From Lingula anatina (lineage: Eukaryota; Brachiopoda; Lingulata; Lingulida; Lingulidae), in assembly GCF_001039355.2 (NCBI RefSeq), contig NW_019776125.1, positions 1 through 36,168 on the forward strand: a DNA stretch of 36,168 nucleotides, in the 5' to 3' direction. This document shows positions 32,654 to 36,168 of the stretch, in pieces. The position numbers and the translations under genes were made by a program. Below the pieces are notes generated by a model that did no database searches, was not told the DNA's origin, and saw only the letters and a list, made by a program, of their open reading frames with translations. The stretch's first letter is position 1, and the number at the start of each line of letters is the position of its first letter.

Positions 32654-34008
32654 CCATACCAGTGCTGTCACCTGGTGGCAGTTTATGAGCAAAAATGAGA
32701 AAGAGATTGCATTTTCAGTTTTCATTGGTCAAGGAATCCTACCCTGCACCAAATATGTAACTTGTCATCATTGGCTATGATAGGAGGGCTTATATTGCTG
32801 CACAGCACAAAGACATGTCTTAACCATGCACCATTCTGTGTTGTTGCCAAAGTTGGTAAAATTAAAGCAAGCTCGAGATTTTAACTTTTGGTACAGGAGA
32901 TAAAGTCACTGATGTTGTACGTTGGTGGTTCATCCTGAATTTGATGGACATTTGGAATTTATGAGAAGCATACATTCATAAACGTTGTTGTTATGCCATT
33001 CTCAATGACAACTTGGTTTGAAAAGAGTTTGAAAAAATTATTTGATTGCAGTGTTTTATAGCTTCTAGTTTATGAATAACCAGCTTTCTAATTTGGGTCA
33101 ACCGCAGGCTACGGCAGTGCTACATGTATATACGTATGACGATGAAGTCTTGCTGTACAGTTACATGGTCATTCAGAAAAGACAACACGAGCCCTAGAAA
33201 ACATTGCCTTAATATACAAAATGATATACATATCACAGATGAATCTTGTATCATGGAAATAACTATGGAAAAAATTATCATTAACCATTGGGTCAGTAAT
33301 TTATTTCATTGGAAGATTAATATAATAAATTGACACCAATCTCAATTTTTGTGCAATAATGCGAAAACGGTTAAACAAAATGTACAGCTGGCTTGCAGCT
33401 GTAGCTGGCACACTCAACTTCAGGAGATTTTACCCAAAGACAATCAACCATATTTGTCAGCAAGGACAGGTCGCATAAGTAGACTATTGTCAGTGCAATG
33501 GGTATTAATCAGGCACACAAACTTCCTTGTGTATTCTTATTATTTTATGAATACTTAATTTGTACATGCTGAATATGGGCTTAATATATACGCTTCCTGT
33601 TCTTGTTAATTTGCACAAATTATGATAAACATATCGATCACAGCTCTGGAGATGGTCTTCAAATTGAAGTGCACAGCTGTTAAATGAATGTTTGTATTGT
33701 ACCTTTGGAGATGTCCATGGCATTAATGTGTATTTGTTTGTGGCAGTATAAAATTCTGGTACATCTCCCTACTTGCTTTATATCACATTGAACAGCCAGA
33801 GCTTGAGGAGTTTTATTCCTTGAGTGAGAATTCTGTATGCATTTATACTCCTGTTAGTCCTTCACCTCGTATTCTGCTCCATCTTGAGAAATTGGAGTCT
33901 TCCAGGTTTTATAATTCTTGCACGTTATTAGTCTTCACAAAAAAATGAAATCTAGTCCCATTAAGAGAGGTAGTTGATGCATTTTAGTGTAAAGGTATAG
34001 GGTAAGAA

Positions 34009-34036
34009 ACACACACACACACACACACACACACAC
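34009..34036. repeat. (AC)n microsatellite
   Basis: Pure AC repeat in the presumed 3' UTR. Confidence 0.95.
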
Positions 34037-34454
34037 CCACCTCATGTACCCCCACTGAACATATAAACTTTTACATTCTGTATCAAATTGCATGAAACCT
34101 TGTACGTTAAATGTAGCACAGGAATTATGTTAGTACAGTTGAGCATTTAACACCTGCAGGGCCCAAATTAACAAATTAGAATGATAGTTCCCTACTCTTG
34201 CAGTGTAGCGTTATTAAAATGGGTTATAATTGTAATTTAAAAAGCTATGAGTATTTATATTATATCTAGACTTGGTATTAAAATGTGCTTCAAGCATTCT
34301 TGAAACTGCTCAATGTATGTTATGATCATATTCCATTTGCTGAGAGAAATTGCTAAGAAAATAATTAGTTAATGTTTGTGTCTCACAGTCTCATTGTGCA
34401 AAGTCATATCATGTGGTACGTGTGTAAGATAAAAGGAAAAATCGTGTCTGTTCT

Positions 34455-34460
34455 AATAAA
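34455..34460 (+). terminator. APBB: Candidate proximal poly(A) signal
   Basis: AATAAA followed within about 40 bases by T- and GT-containing sequence (TTTTGTATCG). It would give a 3' UTR of about 1.8 kb. Confidence 0.4.
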
Positions 34461-34820
34461 TTTTGTATCGAAACACAGTAACCTACAGGTGTACACCCAT
34501 GTACATTTTCAGCTTCTGCTGTGATCTGCATACTTCAGAATTCAAAAGGATACTACCACAAGTCATCTTTTTGGGGCATTGGCAATGATGTTTACTGAAA
34601 TACTTATATGGTGAAATGCTGTCAAATTTTCCCACGTGTATACTTCTGTATTAAGATATTTAATTTGTGATAGTTCAACAGTCTCATGCATTAGGGTATG
34701 TTCATGTAAAAGGGATAATGAATCTTAGTATCAATTAAGTTCATATGGGTAACAGCACTGGCCATATCCTCGCATTTGTTAAATTTAGGGAAGTTGGTAC
34801 ATATATGGAAGAAAAAAAAA

Positions 34821-34890
34821 TAATTTTGAGATTTCTTATTATAGTACATTACTAATAATTTTGAGATTTCTTATTATAGTACATTACTAT
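34821..34890. repeat. 35-bp tandem duplication
   Basis: Two essentially identical 35-base copies, beginning TAATTTTGAGATTTC at 34821 and at 34856. Their identity implies a recent duplication. Confidence 0.9.
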
Positions 34891-35874
34891 ATTATATTAT
34901 TAATATTAACTTTATACATATACATGTATACTGGTGATTCCACTTAAGTTCACCCTTTTAAGAAAAGTGTAAATTTATGTGCAAAAGTCAGAATCATTGT
35001 ACAAATCATCATTCCTGACAACCACGGTGGTGAACCATTACTCCAAATCAGTTTTAAGGAAGTTTTTTTTTAACAAGATTTATTAATAAACCCAGATAAG
35101 ATTCATGCATCGAGCTGTTACTTATATGTAAGAAAGACTTGTCCAGAGGGATATTCAAATCGTCATATCACTGTTTGTCAAATGATCTTTTTGGGTCATT
35201 TGTTGTAAATAAGTAACTGCTTTAAATATATAACTAGAATTTTAAATGAATGTGTGATACTTATAGACCTAATGGCTGCATGATGAAGAGATGAAATGTA
35301 CTGAAGGGTGAAATAAGATTTTAATAAGTCGCTTCCCTTACTCTCTATGTAAAGGTGAATGAAGATTGTATTGAGGATATATATAATTGAAGAGCACCAT
35401 ATTTAGTAGCATTTAGTCTTGTCATTTGTCAGAAGTGGTTATTTCAATGATCTCAACTAGTCACGGTATGAAAATCGGATCTTGTGATTGAAGGTTATTC
35501 AAGAACTGATAACCTCAGTTGATCAAAACCTTGTACTTAGATAAGCAGTTGAAAAGAAGTTCAGTAAGGGTACTGCCTGGTCACATTACCACTAGACTAC
35601 GCATCCCTGTAATTTCTAGTAACTTAAGTCAATGTTCAGTTGCATTTGTGATCATTTTGTGCTATTTTTTTGTACTGTTTCAATTAAAGAAAGTGGAATA
35701 TCTAAGAAGAGTTTCTAACAAGCAAATATAGTAGAATATACTGTATCTTATAGACCCGATGCTTCTAATGAACTTCATGTACTATTAACTGAGAGTATAT
35801 GCTTGTAGTTATTTAACTTGTCCGGCAGCTTTATTCAGCTCACAGTTACTGATTATAAACCTACTTTAAATATT

Positions 35875-35909
35875 AATAAAATATACCTATTAAAGTTTGC
35901 ATGAATAAA
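35875..35909 (+). terminator. APBB: Candidate distal poly(A) signals
   Basis: AATAAA at 35875-35880 and 35904-35909, followed by T-rich sequence (TTATTTTTTGTTACTAATTTTTC). Two close signals near the end of the unfeatured region suit a main cleavage site near 35930. Confidence 0.5.
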
Positions 35910-35930
35910 GCCATTTATCTAAAAACCGAA

Positions 35931-36168
35931 TCTTATTTTTTGTTACTAATTTTTCTCCAAGAGCCATCACTAAGCTTGTAGTAAGGGCTTCCAGGAAAGC
36001 AGAGATAAAAGATAATACAACAGAATTACTTTAATGCAAAACTTGATTTATTAAAAAAATTGCTGCAAAAATATACTTCAAACACATTTGATTCAATAAT
36101 AAACAATACTGAACATGAAACAATGAAGTTCATAAATGAACAAGTGTCTTGCTTGGTACATGAAACAA
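35931..36168. other. Intergenic or convergent gene 3' end
   Basis: No plus-strand coding sequence. A minus-strand AATAAA (TTTATT on plus, 36047-36052) could end a convergent transcript entering from the right, but nothing else supports a gene. Confidence 0.3.

Larger units (their letters stand above)
32654..35930 (+). other. 3' UTR (end uncertain)
   Basis: No open frame of note. Candidate polyadenylation signals are AATAAA at 33324, 34455, 35085, 35875 and 35904. The UTR could end near 34480 or near 35930. It holds an AC microsatellite (34009-34036), a 35-bp exact tandem duplication (34821-34890) and two Pumilio-type TGTANATA motifs (TGTATATA 33125-33132, TGTAAATA 35204-35211). Confidence 0.6.

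Overview
The window is metazoan nuclear DNA. It is AT-rich, with long introns bounded by GT-AG splice sites, many homopolymer runs and microsatellites, and one 200-base run of N at an assembly gap. It is almost entirely one plus-strand gene of the Fe65 (APBB, amyloid-precursor-protein-binding family B) family. The ordered domains are an acidic or serine-rich N-terminal part, a WW domain, a linker with an FEG...YA motif, PTB1, PTB2 and a lysine-rich C-terminus. The repeat content and the single Fe65 gene with divergent linkers suggest a marine invertebrate, possibly a lophotrochozoan such as a mollusc, but the sequence does not prove this. The species was not identified.

Layout. 1-923 is probably intron or upstream sequence. 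An N-terminal coding exon lies at 924-1062. A 12-kb intron (1063-13105) follows and carries a 1.3-kb foldback-like transposable element at 5371-6669. The WW domain is split between 13106-13148 and 20291-20412. The linker lies in 22651-22796 and 23841-23944. PTB1 is encoded by 24724-24985, 25445-25572 and 28129-28394. PTB2 is encoded by 28966-29168, 29555-29628, 29884-29992 and then 30722-30766 and/or 32064-32132. The last coding exon is 32585-32653, with the stop at 32651-32653. A 3' UTR of 1.8 to 3.3 kb follows. The 5' end of the gene is not recognisable in the window, so the model is 5'-partial.

Four features make the gene unusual. (1) The PTB1 intron at 25573-28128 holds an in-frame 24-nt candidate microexon (27551-27574). 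It sits exactly where vertebrate APBB1 has its 6-nt neuronal microexon, and its 3' splice site lies inside a perfect 11-bp RNA hairpin and is a NAGNAG tandem acceptor. (2) The last helix of PTB2 is encoded twice, by two related phase-0 exons (45 and 69 nt) that look like mutually exclusive alternatives. TGCATG (Rbfox-type) motifs cluster upstream of the first copy and sit 5 nt past the second copy's donor. (3) The second signature tryptophan of the WW domain is arginine. (4) A possible 39-nt phase-0 cassette (9149-9187) would add a very basic, NLS-like peptide just before the WW domain.

One junction is unresolved. The best donor of the linker exon ending at 22796 is out of phase with the next exon at 23841. 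No RNA gene, CRISPR array or second protein-coding gene could be supported.
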